In this document: positions 1 through 8,658 of the stretch, in pieces
Numbering within the stretch: position 1 is the stretch's first letter
How the letters are laid out: each line of letters opens with the position of its first letter
Source of the DNA: Caulobacter sp. BP25
GTDB taxonomy: Bacteria > Pseudomonadota > Alphaproteobacteria > Caulobacterales > Caulobacteraceae
DNA: 64,000 nt
Reading direction: 5' to 3'
Assembly: GCF_002737755.1 (NCBI RefSeq)
Contig: NZ_PEGH01000017.1
Span: 434,001-498,000, forward strand
Translations under genes and position numbers: made by a program
The notes under the pieces: generated by a model
Told to the model about the DNA's origin: nothing
What the model saw: the letters and a program-made list of their open reading frames with translations, nothing else
Database searches by the model: none

Positions 1-46
1 TGGCGACGATGCCGCGCTGGTCGGGACAGGAGAGGGTCAGGATCAT
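1..46 (-). CDS. purU: Formyltetrahydrofolate deformylase, N-terminal fragment (runs off the window)
   Basis: Only the first 15 codons are visible, reading MILTLSCPDQRGIVA on the minus strand. This is the typical opening of the N-terminal ACT domain of formyltetrahydrofolate deformylase, which hydrolyses 10-formyl-THF to THF and formate. An AGGGAG-like ribosome site lies about 8 bases upstream of the ATG. The rest of the gene is outside the window, so another ACT-domain protein with the same opening cannot be excluded. Confidence 0.55.
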   Translation of the reverse strand, partial: MILTLSCPDQRGIVA

Positions 47-235
47 GGTTCGCTCCCTCTAGAGAACCGTGGCCGCCAAGAAAAGCCCGCAGTCACGCCG
101 CCAGGGCATGAAATCGCTCGTGAGGCGGCCAATCGGCCCACGAGTGCGCATGGTCTTGCCCCTCCAAAGATCAATGGAAGACGACGGGATCAAGTCGGGT
201 AGGCGTCGCGGGGTGAACGGGTCTAGGCTCGCCCC

Positions 236-1411
236 ATGATCTCCTCTTCCGAAGTTCTGTCCGACCGCGCCATCGACATCCTGGCCAAGCTGGTGGCCTT
301 CGACACCACCTCGCGACGCTCGAACCTGGAGCTGATCCAGTGGGTCGAGGGCTATCTGGCCGATCTGGGCGTGCCCTCGCGGCGCATTCCCAACGCCGAT
401 GGGACCAAGTCGAACCTGATGGCCATGATCGGCCCGGCTGTCGAGGGCGGGGTCGTGCTGTCGGGTCACACCGACGTCGTACCGGTCGATGGCCAGCCGT
501 GGTCCAGCGATCCTTGGACGCTGACGGAACGCGACGGCCGGCTCTATGGGCGCGGAACCTGCGACATGAAGGGCTTTTTGGCGCTCGCTCTGGCGACCGC
601 GCCCGATCTCGCCAAGGCGACTCTGAGCAGACCAGTTCATTTGGCCCTCTCCTACGACGAGGAGGTCGGCTGCCTGGGCGCGCCGGATATGATCGACGTC
701 ATCGCCCGAGAGCTTCCCCGGCCCGCCCTCGTCGTGGTCGGCGAACCGACCGACATGGTCGCCGTGCGGGCCCACAAGGGCATCGCCAGCTTCATCGTCA
801 CCGTCACGGGCCGCGAAGCCCATTCCAGCCTGACGCATCTGGGCGTCTCGGCGAACATGGCGGCCATCAAGCTGATGGCCATGCTCGTCGCTTTGTCCGA
901 ACGGCTGGAGCATGAAGCCGATCCGAACTCGCCGTTCACGCCCAAGGGCGCCACCCTGACCATAGGCCAGGTCAACGGCGGCACGGCCGTCAACATCCTG
1001 GCGCGAGAGTGCGTCTTCGTGTTTGACCTGCGCACGCCTGCGGGCATGGACCCTGAAGCGCTGTTGGCCGACTTCTTCACGGCGGCGCGTGCGATGGACA
1101 TGGAGATCAAGGCCAAGGCGCCGGAGGGCGGCGTGAGGGTCGAGCGTCGCTCGCTGACTCCGGCTTTCGCGCCGGAGGAGGACGGCGTCGCCGAGGCCTT
1201 CGCCCGCAAGCTGGCCGGCGACAACGGCCCACCGCGCGTCGTGCCCTACGCGGCCGAGGCCGGGCAGTTCCAGGGCGCGGGCTTCTCGACTGTGATCTGC
1301 GGTCCCGGCTCAATCGATCAGGCGCACCAGCCCGACGAATATGTCGAGATCAGCCAGATGCAGCGCGGTGCGGCCTTCATGCGCCGCCTGGTCGAGGACC
1401 TCTCGGTCTAG
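236..1411 (+). CDS. argE: Acetylornithine deacetylase
   Basis: A 391-aa M20-family metallopeptidase that removes the acetyl group from N-acetylornithine in arginine biosynthesis. Metal-binding landmarks are visible: SGHTD with His78 and Asp80, the GRGTCDMKG motif with Asp110, and the catalytic DEE pair at 142-143. A central dimerisation domain begins near residue 180 with the typical AHKG motif. Length matches the ArgE/DapE family, and the ArgE-type spacing (SGHTDVVPVDGQ) favours ArgE over succinyl-diaminopimelate desuccinylase. The TAG stop is shared with the opposing glycosyltransferase gene, whose stop lies in the same CTAG tetranucleotide. Confidence 0.88.
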   Translation: MISSSEVLSDRAIDILAKLVAFDTTSRRSNLELIQWVEGYLADLGVPSRRIPNADGTKSNLMAMIGPAVEGGVVLSGHTDVVPVDGQPWSSDPWTLTERDGRLYGRGTCDMKGFLALALATAPDLAKATLSRPVHLALSYDEEVGCLGAPDMIDVIARELPRPALVVVGEPTDMVAVRAHKGIASFIVTVTGREAHSSLTHLGVSANMAAIKLMAMLVALSERLEHEADPNSPFTPKGATLTIGQVNGGTAVNILARECVFVFDLRTPAGMDPEALLADFFTAARAMDMEIKAKAPEGGVRVERRSLTPAFAPEEDGVAEAFARKLAGDNGPPRVVPYAAEAGQFQGAGFSTVICGPGSIDQAHQPDEYVEISQMQRGAAFMRRLVEDLSV

Positions 1412-2433
1412 AGGTTTCGCGCTTTCCGGATCACGAACCGACGCCCGACGAACGCCGCCGGGTCGATCGACATCACCCTCAGAATCGCGCCTGGGGAGGC
1501 CTTCCGTTTCGTCTGGATGACGCGCCGATTGGCCATGACAGCGTCCAAGTCGTCACGCTTCAGGGCGGCCTTGATCCCTCGGATGGCGGGGCCAACGTCG
1601 CCCCGTCGCCAGTGCAGCAGCAGCAGCCCAACCGTCACTGCCGCGTGCAGCGGCAGGGTGACGGGAAACAGCCAGCCCGGGGTGTTCTTCAGGAAAGTCC
1701 AGATGCGATTACGCGATCCGTGGAAGATGGCGAAGTCGGACCGGACGCCCGTGCTCGCAGAGCCGACATGGGCGACCTTGGCCTTGGGCAGCAGCAGGGT
1801 CGGCTGGCTCAGCAGCCTCAGGCGATAGCCGAGGTCGACATCCTCGCAGTAACAAAAGTAGCGCTCGTCGAAGCCGCCCACCTCTAGGAATAGCTGGCGG
1901 TCGATCAACATCGCCGCGCCGCAGGCTGAGAACACCTCGCCTTCGGGCAAGGAAGCCGGCGCCTTCCGACCATAGCCGCCCCGGAACGGGATGCCAGCGC
2001 TCGTCAGGTTGTCGCCTGCCCCGTCCAGCAGGCCGGGCCGATCGGCGGAGAGCTGCAGAGACGCGAAACTCTTCACCGTCGGGTGACGCGCAGCGCCCGC
2101 CATCAGCTCTTCAAGCCAGTTGGGTTCGGGATAGGCGTCGGGATTGAGCAGAGCCAGCCACCGCCCCTTGGCCCGCCGGGCGGCCAGGTTGTTGCCCGCC
2201 GCGAAGCCGAGGTTAGCGCCGGCCTCCACGAAATCGACCAACGGATGTGCCTTGGCCGCGGCCTGCGGCGCCCCGTCCGTCGAGGCGTTGTCGATCAGGA
2301 TCGTCTCGAAGTCGGAGAAGGTCTGGGTTTCCAGTCGCGACAAGCATTCGGCCAGGGTCGGACCGCTCTGGTAGGACACGATCACCACCGTTACCGTCGG
2401 AGCGCTCTTGTCTTCCATCGTCTCAGGCGGCAT
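1408..2433 (-). CDS. Family 2 glycosyltransferase, probable rhamnosyltransferase type
   Basis: A GT-A fold family 2 glycosyltransferase of about 340 aa. It opens with TVVIVSYQSG, followed by a DNASTDG nucleotide-sugar motif, NPDA (the DxD-like position) and FCYCEDVDLGYR, which supplies the acidic catalytic region. A hydrophobic segment near the C terminus (HAAVTVGLLLLHW) suggests membrane association. The open frame extends far upstream antisense to rfbC; I chose the ATG at 2433 (MPPETMED), though the ATG at 2418 is equally possible. The neighbouring divergent rfbC makes dTDP-rhamnose precursors, so a rhamnosyl acceptor step in surface polysaccharide is a reasonable inference but unproven. 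Confidence 0.8.
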   Translation of the reverse strand: MPPETMEDKSAPTVTVVIVSYQSGPTLAECLSRLETQTFSDFETILIDNASTDGAPQAAAKAHPLVDFVEAGANLGFAAGNNLAARRAKGRWLALLNPDAYPEPNWLEELMAGAARHPTVKSFASLQLSADRPGLLDGAGDNLTSAGIPFRGGYGRKAPASLPEGEVFSACGAAMLIDRQLFLEVGGFDERYFCYCEDVDLGYRLRLLSQPTLLLPKAKVAHVGSASTGVRSDFAIFHGSRNRIWTFLKNTPGWLFPVTLPLHAAVTVGLLLLHWRRGDVGPAIRGIKAALKRDDLDAVMANRRVIQTKRKASPGAILRVMSIDPAAFVGRRFVIRKARNL

Positions 2434-2469
2434 CGGTGACCGGTCGTTTCTCAAAGCAAAGTACGCGTT

Positions 2470-3033
2470 ATGAAGATCACGCCGCTGGCGATCCCCGAAG
2501 TTCTGCTTATCACGCCCGCGCGCCATGGCGATGAGCGCGGCTGGTTTTCCGAGACTTTCCGCCAGTCGGCGCTCGAAGAGGCCGGTTTCAAGGCGGCGTT
2601 CGTGCAGGACAACCATGTCCGTTCGACGACGCGCGGCATACAGCGCGGCCTGCACTATCAGAAGCCGCCGCATGCCCAGGACAAGCTGCTGCGATGCGTG
2701 GTCGGCGCGATCTTCGACGTGGCGGTCGATATCCGCAAAGGCTCGCCAACCTATGGCCAGTGGGTGGGCGCCGAGCTTTCGGCCGAGAACCGCCAGCAAC
2801 TGCTCGTTCCCAAGGGCTTCGCCCACGGCTACGTCACCCTGACCGACGCCTGCGAAGTGCTCTACAAGGTCACCGACTACTACGCGCCTCAAGCCGAAGG
2901 CGCAGTACGCTGGAGCGATCCGGCGATCGGGATCGAATGGCCGGTTCCCGCTTCTGAGATCTCCGCCAACGACCGCGATAACGCCGCGCCGCTGCTGGGC
3001 GAGATCGACTCGCCATTCACCTACGAGGGCTGA
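2470..3033 (+). CDS. rfbC: dTDP-4-dehydrorhamnose 3,5-epimerase
   Basis: A 187-aa cupin of the RmlC family, which epimerises dTDP-4-keto-6-deoxyglucose at C3 and C5 on the way to dTDP-L-rhamnose. The N-terminal HGDERGWFSETFR block, the catalytic His62 in RGLHYQ, and the KGFAHGYVTL and VTDYYAP blocks are all present. Length is exactly that of the family. It starts 36 bases from the divergent glycosyltransferase start, so the two probably share a control region. The other rml genes are not in the window. Confidence 0.93.
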   Translation: MKITPLAIPEVLLITPARHGDERGWFSETFRQSALEEAGFKAAFVQDNHVRSTTRGIQRGLHYQKPPHAQDKLLRCVVGAIFDVAVDIRKGSPTYGQWVGAELSAENRQQLLVPKGFAHGYVTLTDACEVLYKVTDYYAPQAEGAVRWSDPAIGIEWPVPASEISANDRDNAAPLLGEIDSPFTYEG

Positions 3034-3034
3034 G

Positions 3035-3937
3035 ATGCAAGCGGTCACCGACTTCTTCTGGACCTCGCCCGAAGGCTTGCCGCTGCACGCCCGGGACTAC
3101 GCGCCTCACGGCAAGAACCAGAAGCTGCCGGTGATCTGCATCCACGGCCTGACTCGCAACGCTCGTGATTTCGAGAATCTGGCGCCGAAGATCGCCGCGA
3201 CCGGTCGGCGGGTACTGGCGGTGGACGTGCGCGGTCGAGGGCTTTCGTCCCGCGATCCCAGCCCGATGAACTACCATCCGGGAACCTATGCCGCTGACAT
3301 CGTCTCGCTGCTACAAGCGGCCGGCATTGCGAAGGCCGTGTTCGTCGGAACCAGCATGGGCGGCCTGATCACGATGGTGCTGACGTCGATCATACCCCAC
3401 GCGATCGCTGCGGCGGTGCTGAACGACGTCGGCCCGGAATTGTCGCCCATCGGCCTTGCCCGCATCGCTGGCTATGCGGGCATGGCTAGCCGCTTCGAGA
3501 CATGGGCGGACGCGGTCGCTTACGCCAAGGCGATCAACGTGGCGGCGTTCCCGGCTTATGGTCCGAAAGACTGGGAGGTGTTCGCCCGCCGACTGTTCGA
3601 CGAAAGGGATGGCGGCTTCGTCCTGGCCTACGACCCCGATATCTCCGCGCCGATCAAGGCCGCCGCCGAAGCCGCCACCAAGACCCAGGCGGAAGGCGGG
3701 CAGGCCCTGGCTCCGCCGGACATGTACCCACTGTTCCGCGCCCTGGCGAAGGACCGCCCGCTGCTGCTGGTGCGCGGGGCCATTTCCGACCTGATCGACC
3801 CCGCGATCGTCGAGCGGATGCGCGCCGCCGCGCCTCACATGGCCTACGCGGAGGTTCCGGGGGTCGGCCACGCGCCGATGCTGACCGAGCCGGAAGCGTG
3901 GTCGGCGATCGAAAAGCTGCTCGAAACGGCGTCCTAA
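3035..3937 (+). CDS. Alpha/beta-fold hydrolase
   Basis: A 300-aa alpha/beta hydrolase. The oxyanion-region motif CIHGLTRNARDF lies at about 36-47, the nucleophile elbow GTSMGG places Ser107, and the late GVGHAPML supplies the catalytic His. An Asp in ISDLIDPAIV is the probable acid. There is no signal peptide, so it is cytosolic. The start is one base after the rfbC stop, so the two are probably co-transcribed. The substrate cannot be told from sequence. Confidence 0.85.
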   Translation: MQAVTDFFWTSPEGLPLHARDYAPHGKNQKLPVICIHGLTRNARDFENLAPKIAATGRRVLAVDVRGRGLSSRDPSPMNYHPGTYAADIVSLLQAAGIAKAVFVGTSMGGLITMVLTSIIPHAIAAAVLNDVGPELSPIGLARIAGYAGMASRFETWADAVAYAKAINVAAFPAYGPKDWEVFARRLFDERDGGFVLAYDPDISAPIKAAAEAATKTQAEGGQALAPPDMYPLFRALAKDRPLLLVRGAISDLIDPAIVERMRAAAPHMAYAEVPGVGHAPMLTEPEAWSAIEKLLETAS

Positions 3938-4013
3938 AGGGGTGGGCCCGGATGGCTTGGCCGTGTTAGAGCCCCGCCACGGCCCTACTTCGCCGCGACA
4001 GAGTGCTGATCCG

Positions 4014-5216
4014 ATGACCCTCGACCTCGCCGCCATCCAAGCCGCCGCCGGCCGCCTGAAGGGCCAGATCGAGCGCACGCCGTGCCGTCACTCCAAGACA
4101 CTCTCGAAGATCACCGGCGCCGAAGTCTGGGTGAAGTTCGAGAACCTACAGTTCACCGCCGCCTACAAGGAGCGCGGCGCGCTGAACAAGCTGATGCTGC
4201 TGTCCGAGGCCGAAAAGGCCAAGGGTGTCATCGCCGCCAGCGCCGGCAACCATGCCCAGGGCCTTGCCTATCACGGCGCGCGCCTGGGCGTGCCCGTCAC
4301 CATCGTCATGCCCAAGACCACGCCCTTCGTGAAGGTGCAGCACACCCGCGACTTTGGCGCGACCGTGGTGATCGAGGGCGAGACCTATGACGACGCCAAC
4401 GCCCATGCCCGCAAGCTTTGCGCTGAGCAGGGCCTGACTTTTGTCCACCCGTTCGACGACTACGACATCATGGCCGGCCAGGGCACGATCGCGCTGGAAA
4501 TGCTCGAGGACGCGCCGGACCTGGAGGTCCTGCCCGTGCCGATCGGTGGCGGCGGCCTGATCAGCGGCGTAGCCACGGCGGCCAAGGCGCTCAAGCCCGA
4601 CATCCGGATCATTGGCTGCGAGCCGGCCATGTACCCCTCCTTCACCGCCCGTATGCGCGGCGTCGCGGCCCACTGCGGCGGCCAGACCATCGCGGAAGGC
4701 GTGGCGGTCAAGCAGGTCGGCGACCTGACCTACGGCGTCGTCCGACCGCTGATCGACGACGTGCTTCTGCTGGAAGAGCCGCACCTGGAGCAGGCCGTGT
4801 CGCTCTACTGCAATGTCGAGAAGACGATCGCCGAAGGCGCCGGGGCGGCGTCGCTGGCCGCCCTGCTGGCCTATCCGGAGCGGTTCCGGGGCAAGAAGTG
4901 CGGCCTGATCCTGTGCGGTGGAAACATCGACACCCGCCTGCTGGCCTCGGTCCTGACCCGCGAACTGGTCCGCGCCCAACGCCTGGTTTCCCTGCGGATC
5001 ATCGGCGACGACCGCCCGGGCCTGTTGTCGACCGTGGCCTCCGTCATCGGGACGATGGGCGCCAATATCATCGAGGTGAACCACAACCGCCTCGCCTTGG
5101 ACGTGCCAGCCAAGGGTGCGGAGTTCGACATCACGATCGAAACCCGCGACGCCCAGCACACCCAGGAAGTCATGGACGCCCTGCGCGAGAGCGGCTACCC
5201 GCCCCGCGCCGTCTAG
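4014..5216 (+). CDS. ilvA: Threonine dehydratase with C-terminal ACT domain
   Basis: A 400-aa PLP enzyme that deaminates threonine to 2-oxobutyrate. Lys52 in TAAYKERGA forms the Schiff base and a GGGGL loop near residue 180 holds the phosphate. An ACT domain occupies about 326-400 (LRIIGDDRPGLLSTVASVIG). The single ACT domain and length resemble the shorter TdcB/IlvA type with one regulatory domain rather than the 514-aa E. coli IlvA, so the gene symbol is tentative. The ATG at 4014 was chosen because the upstream in-frame sequence lacks family similarity. Confidence 0.85.
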   Translation: MTLDLAAIQAAAGRLKGQIERTPCRHSKTLSKITGAEVWVKFENLQFTAAYKERGALNKLMLLSEAEKAKGVIAASAGNHAQGLAYHGARLGVPVTIVMPKTTPFVKVQHTRDFGATVVIEGETYDDANAHARKLCAEQGLTFVHPFDDYDIMAGQGTIALEMLEDAPDLEVLPVPIGGGGLISGVATAAKALKPDIRIIGCEPAMYPSFTARMRGVAAHCGGQTIAEGVAVKQVGDLTYGVVRPLIDDVLLLEEPHLEQAVSLYCNVEKTIAEGAGAASLAALLAYPERFRGKKCGLILCGGNIDTRLLASVLTRELVRAQRLVSLRIIGDDRPGLLSTVASVIGTMGANIIEVNHNRLALDVPAKGAEFDITIETRDAQHTQEVMDALRESGYPPRAV

Positions 5217-5228
5217 GGCCGCGGAGGC

Positions 5229-5726
5229 CTATTCCTTGGGCTTACCCGGGCCGATCCGGTTCACGTCCAAAAGCTCGATCCGGAAGATCATCACGCTGTT
5301 GCCAGGGATCGGACCCTTGTCCTGCGCGCCGTAGCCGAGGGCCGGCGGCACGTAGAGGATCCATTCGTCGCCCGCCTTCATGCGCTGCAGCGCGATGACC
5401 CAGGCCGGCACCAGGCCGTCCAGCGGGAACACGGCCGGCACGCCGCGCTCATAGCTGCTGTCGAACACCGTACCGTCCAGCAGCTTGCCCTCGTAGTGGA
5501 CCTTCACCTCGTCGGCGGTCGTGGGATGCATGCCACCGTTCGGTCCCTCGCGCACGACCTTGTACTGCAAGCCCTGCGGCAAGGTGACGACACCCGGCTC
5601 CTTGGCGTTCTTAGCCATGAAGGCGTCGGCCGCAGCGAGGTTTTCCTGCGCCTTCTTGCTAGGCCCGCAAGCGGCCAGGGTCAGACCAGCGGCGGCGATG
5701 GTTACGAGAAGGGCGCGACGGATCAT
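5229..5726 (-). CDS. FKBP-type peptidyl-prolyl isomerase, lipoprotein
   Basis: A 165-aa protein with a lipoprotein signal: a hydrophobic stretch from residue 5 and a lipobox LAAC with the lipidated Cys at 20. Residues about 70-155 form an FKBP domain (VKVHYEGKLLDGTVFDSSYERG, then DEWILYVPPALGYG). It probably catalyses prolyl isomerisation during folding of envelope proteins on the periplasmic face. It converges on ilvA with a 12-base gap and is divergent from galU. Confidence 0.88.
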   Translation of the reverse strand: MIRRALLVTIAAAGLTLAACGPSKKAQENLAAADAFMAKNAKEPGVVTLPQGLQYKVVREGPNGGMHPTTADEVKVHYEGKLLDGTVFDSSYERGVPAVFPLDGLVPAWVIALQRMKAGDEWILYVPPALGYGAQDKGPIPGNSVMIFRIELLDVNRIGPGKPKE

Positions 5727-5877
5727 GGATAAACCTCAGGCGAAGCTGGCCGTTCAGCTAGCACGGACGGCGGGGTATTCCACCCCAAACCCATTCCGCC
5801 AACGATTTCACGGAACAATGGTGGCTTTCGGTCGCCAGCTTTTCTAGAACGGCCTCCCAACACTAGACGAGCCGCTC

Positions 5878-6753
5878 ATGAAACCCGTTCGTAAAGCCGT
5901 CCTTCCCGTCGCTGGTCTGGGCACCCGCGTGCTTCCCGGCACAAAGACCACGCCGAAGGAGCTTCTGAACGTCGTCGATCGGCCGATCCTGTCCTACATC
6001 GTCGAAGAAGGCCGCAAGGCCGGCATCGAGCACTTCGTCTTCGTCACCGGCCGCTCCAAGGGCGCGATCGAGGACTATTTCGACCACCAGGTCGAGCTTG
6101 AGGCCCAACTCGAGGCCAAGGGCAAGATCGACATCCTCAATCAGCTTCGCGCCGAGCTGCCCAAGCCGGGCGAGATGAGCTTCGTGCGCCAGATGGCCCC
6201 GCTGGGCCTGGGCCACGCCGTCTGGTGCGCCCGTGACATCATCGGCGACGAGCCGTTCGCGGTCATGCTGCCCGACGTGATCGTCGATGCTGATCCGTCC
6301 GCCCTGGGTCAATTGATTGAAGTCTACGACAAGGTCGGCGGCGGCAACGTCATCGGCGTCGAGGAAGTGCCCGAAAGCGAGACCCACAAGTACGGCATCG
6401 TCGCCCCGGGCAAGGTCGACGGCCGCTTGGCGACCATGACCGGCATGGTCGAAAAGCCGGCCAAGGGCACGGCGCCCTCGAACTGGTCGATCGCCGGTCG
6501 CTACATCCTGCAACCCGAGATCTTCGACCTGCTGGCCAGCCAGGAGAAGGGCGCCGGCAACGAGATCCAATTGACGGACTCGATGGCCAAGCTGATGCAA
6601 CAGCAGCCGTTCCACGCCTATGTCTATGAAGGCGTCACCCACGACTGCGGCGACAAGATCGGCCTGCTGCGCGCCAATGTCGCCCTGGCCTTGAAGCGCG
6701 TTGATCTCGGCGCGGCCGCTCGCGTGGCGGTGGAAGCGGCGCTGAAGGCTTAG
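5878..6753 (+). CDS. galU: UTP-glucose-1-phosphate uridylyltransferase
   Basis: A 291-aa nucleotidyltransferase that makes UDP-glucose. The N-terminal signature GLGTRVLPGTKTTPKELLNV carries the UTP-binding loop, and VEKPAKGTAPSN and GRYILQPEIF are typical of GalU. Length matches bacterial GalU. Its product feeds surface polysaccharide synthesis, fitting the nearby glycosyltransferase and rfbC. The TAG stop overlaps the TAA stop of the opposing queG by two bases. Confidence 0.94.
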   Translation: MKPVRKAVLPVAGLGTRVLPGTKTTPKELLNVVDRPILSYIVEEGRKAGIEHFVFVTGRSKGAIEDYFDHQVELEAQLEAKGKIDILNQLRAELPKPGEMSFVRQMAPLGLGHAVWCARDIIGDEPFAVMLPDVIVDADPSALGQLIEVYDKVGGGNVIGVEEVPESETHKYGIVAPGKVDGRLATMTGMVEKPAKGTAPSNWSIAGRYILQPEIFDLLASQEKGAGNEIQLTDSMAKLMQQQPFHAYVYEGVTHDCGDKIGLLRANVALALKRVDLGAAARVAVEAALKA

Positions 6754-7880
6754 GCCCACTCGGCGAGGACGCTTTCGTCGTCCTCGCGCCCTTTCAGGAC
6801 CGCCGCCGCGCCTCCCAGGAGCCGGCGCGCGGCCCAGACCGCCGCCCCGCGCACCACTGGGGCGGGGTCTGCGAGCAATGGCTCGACCACCGCCATCAGG
6901 CTGGCGTCGCCGCTGTTGCCGATTGCGTAGAGCACGTTCCTCACGAACCGATCCCGGCCGATGCGCTTGATCGGGTTCTTCGAGAACAGCGCCCGGAATT
7001 CAGCGTCGTCCAGCAGCGCAAGCTCGGCCAGCGACGGCTGCCTCAGAGCGTCCCGCGCCTGCAGCTTCGCCTCGCTCGACAACGATGCAAACTTGTTCCA
7101 CGGACAAACGGCCAGGCAGTCGTCGCAGCCATAGATCCGGTTGCCAAGCGCCGAGCGGAACTCCGCAGGGATCGGCCCCGCAAGCTCGATGGTCAGGTAC
7201 GAGATGCAGCGTCGCGCATCCAGTTGGCGCGGCGCGGGGAAGGCTTTTGTGGGGCAGATGTCGAGGCAGGCGCTGCATCGGCCGCAGTGGTCCGTCTCCG
7301 GCGAATCTGGCGGCAAGTCTAGCGTCGTCAGCACGCTGCCCAGGAACAGCCAAGAGCCGAACTGGCGCGAGACCAGGTTGGTGTGCTTGCCCTGCCACCC
7401 AAGGCCCGCCCGCTGGGCCAGTGGTTTCTCCATCAGCGGCGCGGTGTCGACGAACACCTTCACGTCCTGACCGAACCGGCGGTGCATCCAGCCGGCCAAA
7501 ACCTTCAGCCGCTTCTTGATGACGTCGTGATAGTCGTCGCCCTGGGCGTAGACTGAGATAGCCGCGCGATCGGTTTGCGCCAGCTGCTCCAGCGGGTCGA
7601 TGTCGGGGCCGTAGTTGACGCCTAGAACCACCGCCGACCTGGCCTCTGTCCACATGGCCGTCGGGTGCGAGCGCCGCTCAAGCGTCTCCTCCATCCATCC
7701 CATGGCGCCGTGTCGATCGGCCTCGACGAATTCCCGCAGCCATTCGCCGTTCGGCCAGGCGGCCGACGCATCGGCGAAACCGCAGGTCGAGAACCCTAGC
7801 GCGAGGGCCTCGGCGCGGATCTCGTCCTTGATCGCGCCAAAGTCTTTTGGGGGGGTCAGCTCAGAAGTCGAGGTCGTCAT
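6750..7880 (-). CDS. queG: Epoxyqueuosine reductase
   Basis: A 376-aa cobalamin- and iron-sulfur-dependent enzyme that performs the last step of queuosine synthesis in tRNA. Two 4Fe-4S clusters are visible as CGRCSACLDICP (199-210) and GCDDCLAVCP (251-260). The catalytic-region aspartate is in VFVDTAPLMEK (Asp145). A C-terminal HEAT-like extension after about 300 is usual. It starts within the last 20 bases of the upstream fzlA gene, indicating translational coupling on one mRNA. Confidence 0.93.
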   Translation of the reverse strand: MTTSTSELTPPKDFGAIKDEIRAEALALGFSTCGFADASAAWPNGEWLREFVEADRHGAMGWMEETLERRSHPTAMWTEARSAVVLGVNYGPDIDPLEQLAQTDRAAISVYAQGDDYHDVIKKRLKVLAGWMHRRFGQDVKVFVDTAPLMEKPLAQRAGLGWQGKHTNLVSRQFGSWLFLGSVLTTLDLPPDSPETDHCGRCSACLDICPTKAFPAPRQLDARRCISYLTIELAGPIPAEFRSALGNRIYGCDDCLAVCPWNKFASLSSEAKLQARDALRQPSLAELALLDDAEFRALFSKNPIKRIGRDRFVRNVLYAIGNSGDASLMAVVEPLLADPAPVVRGAAVWAARRLLGGAAAVLKGREDDESVLAEWA

Positions 7881-8547
7881 AGTGCGCGGCCGGCGCGAGG
7901 CCGGGCCAGCGATCGGCCAGGATGGGCCGGAAGGCCGGCCTCGACTTCAGCTTCATGTACCAGGTCTTGGCCGCCTGGAAGTCTTTCCACGGCACGTCGC
8001 CGAAATAGTCGATCACCGACAGGTGCGCGGCGGCGGCGAAGTCGGCCAGGCTCATACGCCGGCCGGCCAGCCAGTCGCGGGTCTGCAGCAGGCTCTCGAT
8101 GTAGCCCAGATGCATACGCAGCGCCTCGCGCCCTTGGCGCAACGCAGCCAAATCCGGCGCGCCCATGCGCAGCAGGCGCTTCTCCATCTTCTCGTGCAGG
8201 AGGAAGCCGTTGACCTCGTTGTCGAACTTGCGGTCGAACCACTGCAGCAGCCGGCGCGCCTCGGCCCGCTCGGCCGGGTCGCGGCCCAACAGCGGCGGCT
8301 CTGGTTCGGTCTCCTCGATGTGCTCGAGAATGGCCCGGGTCTCGCAGGCGGTCACGGTGCGCTGGTTGCGCGTCTCGACCAGCACCGGCGGCAGACCGGA
8401 TGGATTGAGCGCCGAGAACTCGGGCGGCATTTCCCAGTAGCGGACCTGGACCTCGACGAACGGCAGCCGCTTTTCGCCTAGCGCCAGACGCACCTGTCGC
8501 GAGGCGGGGTCCAGGGGGAAATGATGAAGGGTGCGTTCGACGCTCAT
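7861..8547 (-). CDS. fzlA: FtsZ-binding GST-like division protein FzlA
   Basis: A 228-aa glutathione S-transferase fold protein: thioredoxin-like N domain (residues 5-85, HHFPLDPASRQVRLALGEK) and all-helical C domain. Trp38 (VRYWEM) and Asp227 in the C-terminal tail DDLDF coincide with residues known from Caulobacter FzlA studies to matter for FtsZ binding and for activation of division, and the extreme C terminus is conserved in that family. It is therefore much more likely FzlA, an essential cytokinesis factor, than a detoxifying GST. queG follows with a 20-base overlap. Confidence 0.85.
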   Translation of the reverse strand: MSVERTLHHFPLDPASRQVRLALGEKRLPFVEVQVRYWEMPPEFSALNPSGLPPVLVETRNQRTVTACETRAILEHIEETEPEPPLLGRDPAERAEARRLLQWFDRKFDNEVNGFLLHEKMEKRLLRMGAPDLAALRQGREALRMHLGYIESLLQTRDWLAGRRMSLADFAAAAHLSVIDYFGDVPWKDFQAAKTWYMKLKSRPAFRPILADRWPGLAPAAHYDDLDF

Positions 8548-8658
8548 GCCTTAGGTGCGCTCAGGCTGCATCGAAAGAGCGATGCGCCGTTTTGCTTAAC
8601 AAGAGATTGCTGAACCGCGATTACTCAGGAAAACCAGGCTTTTGCGCGGCGATTTCGA

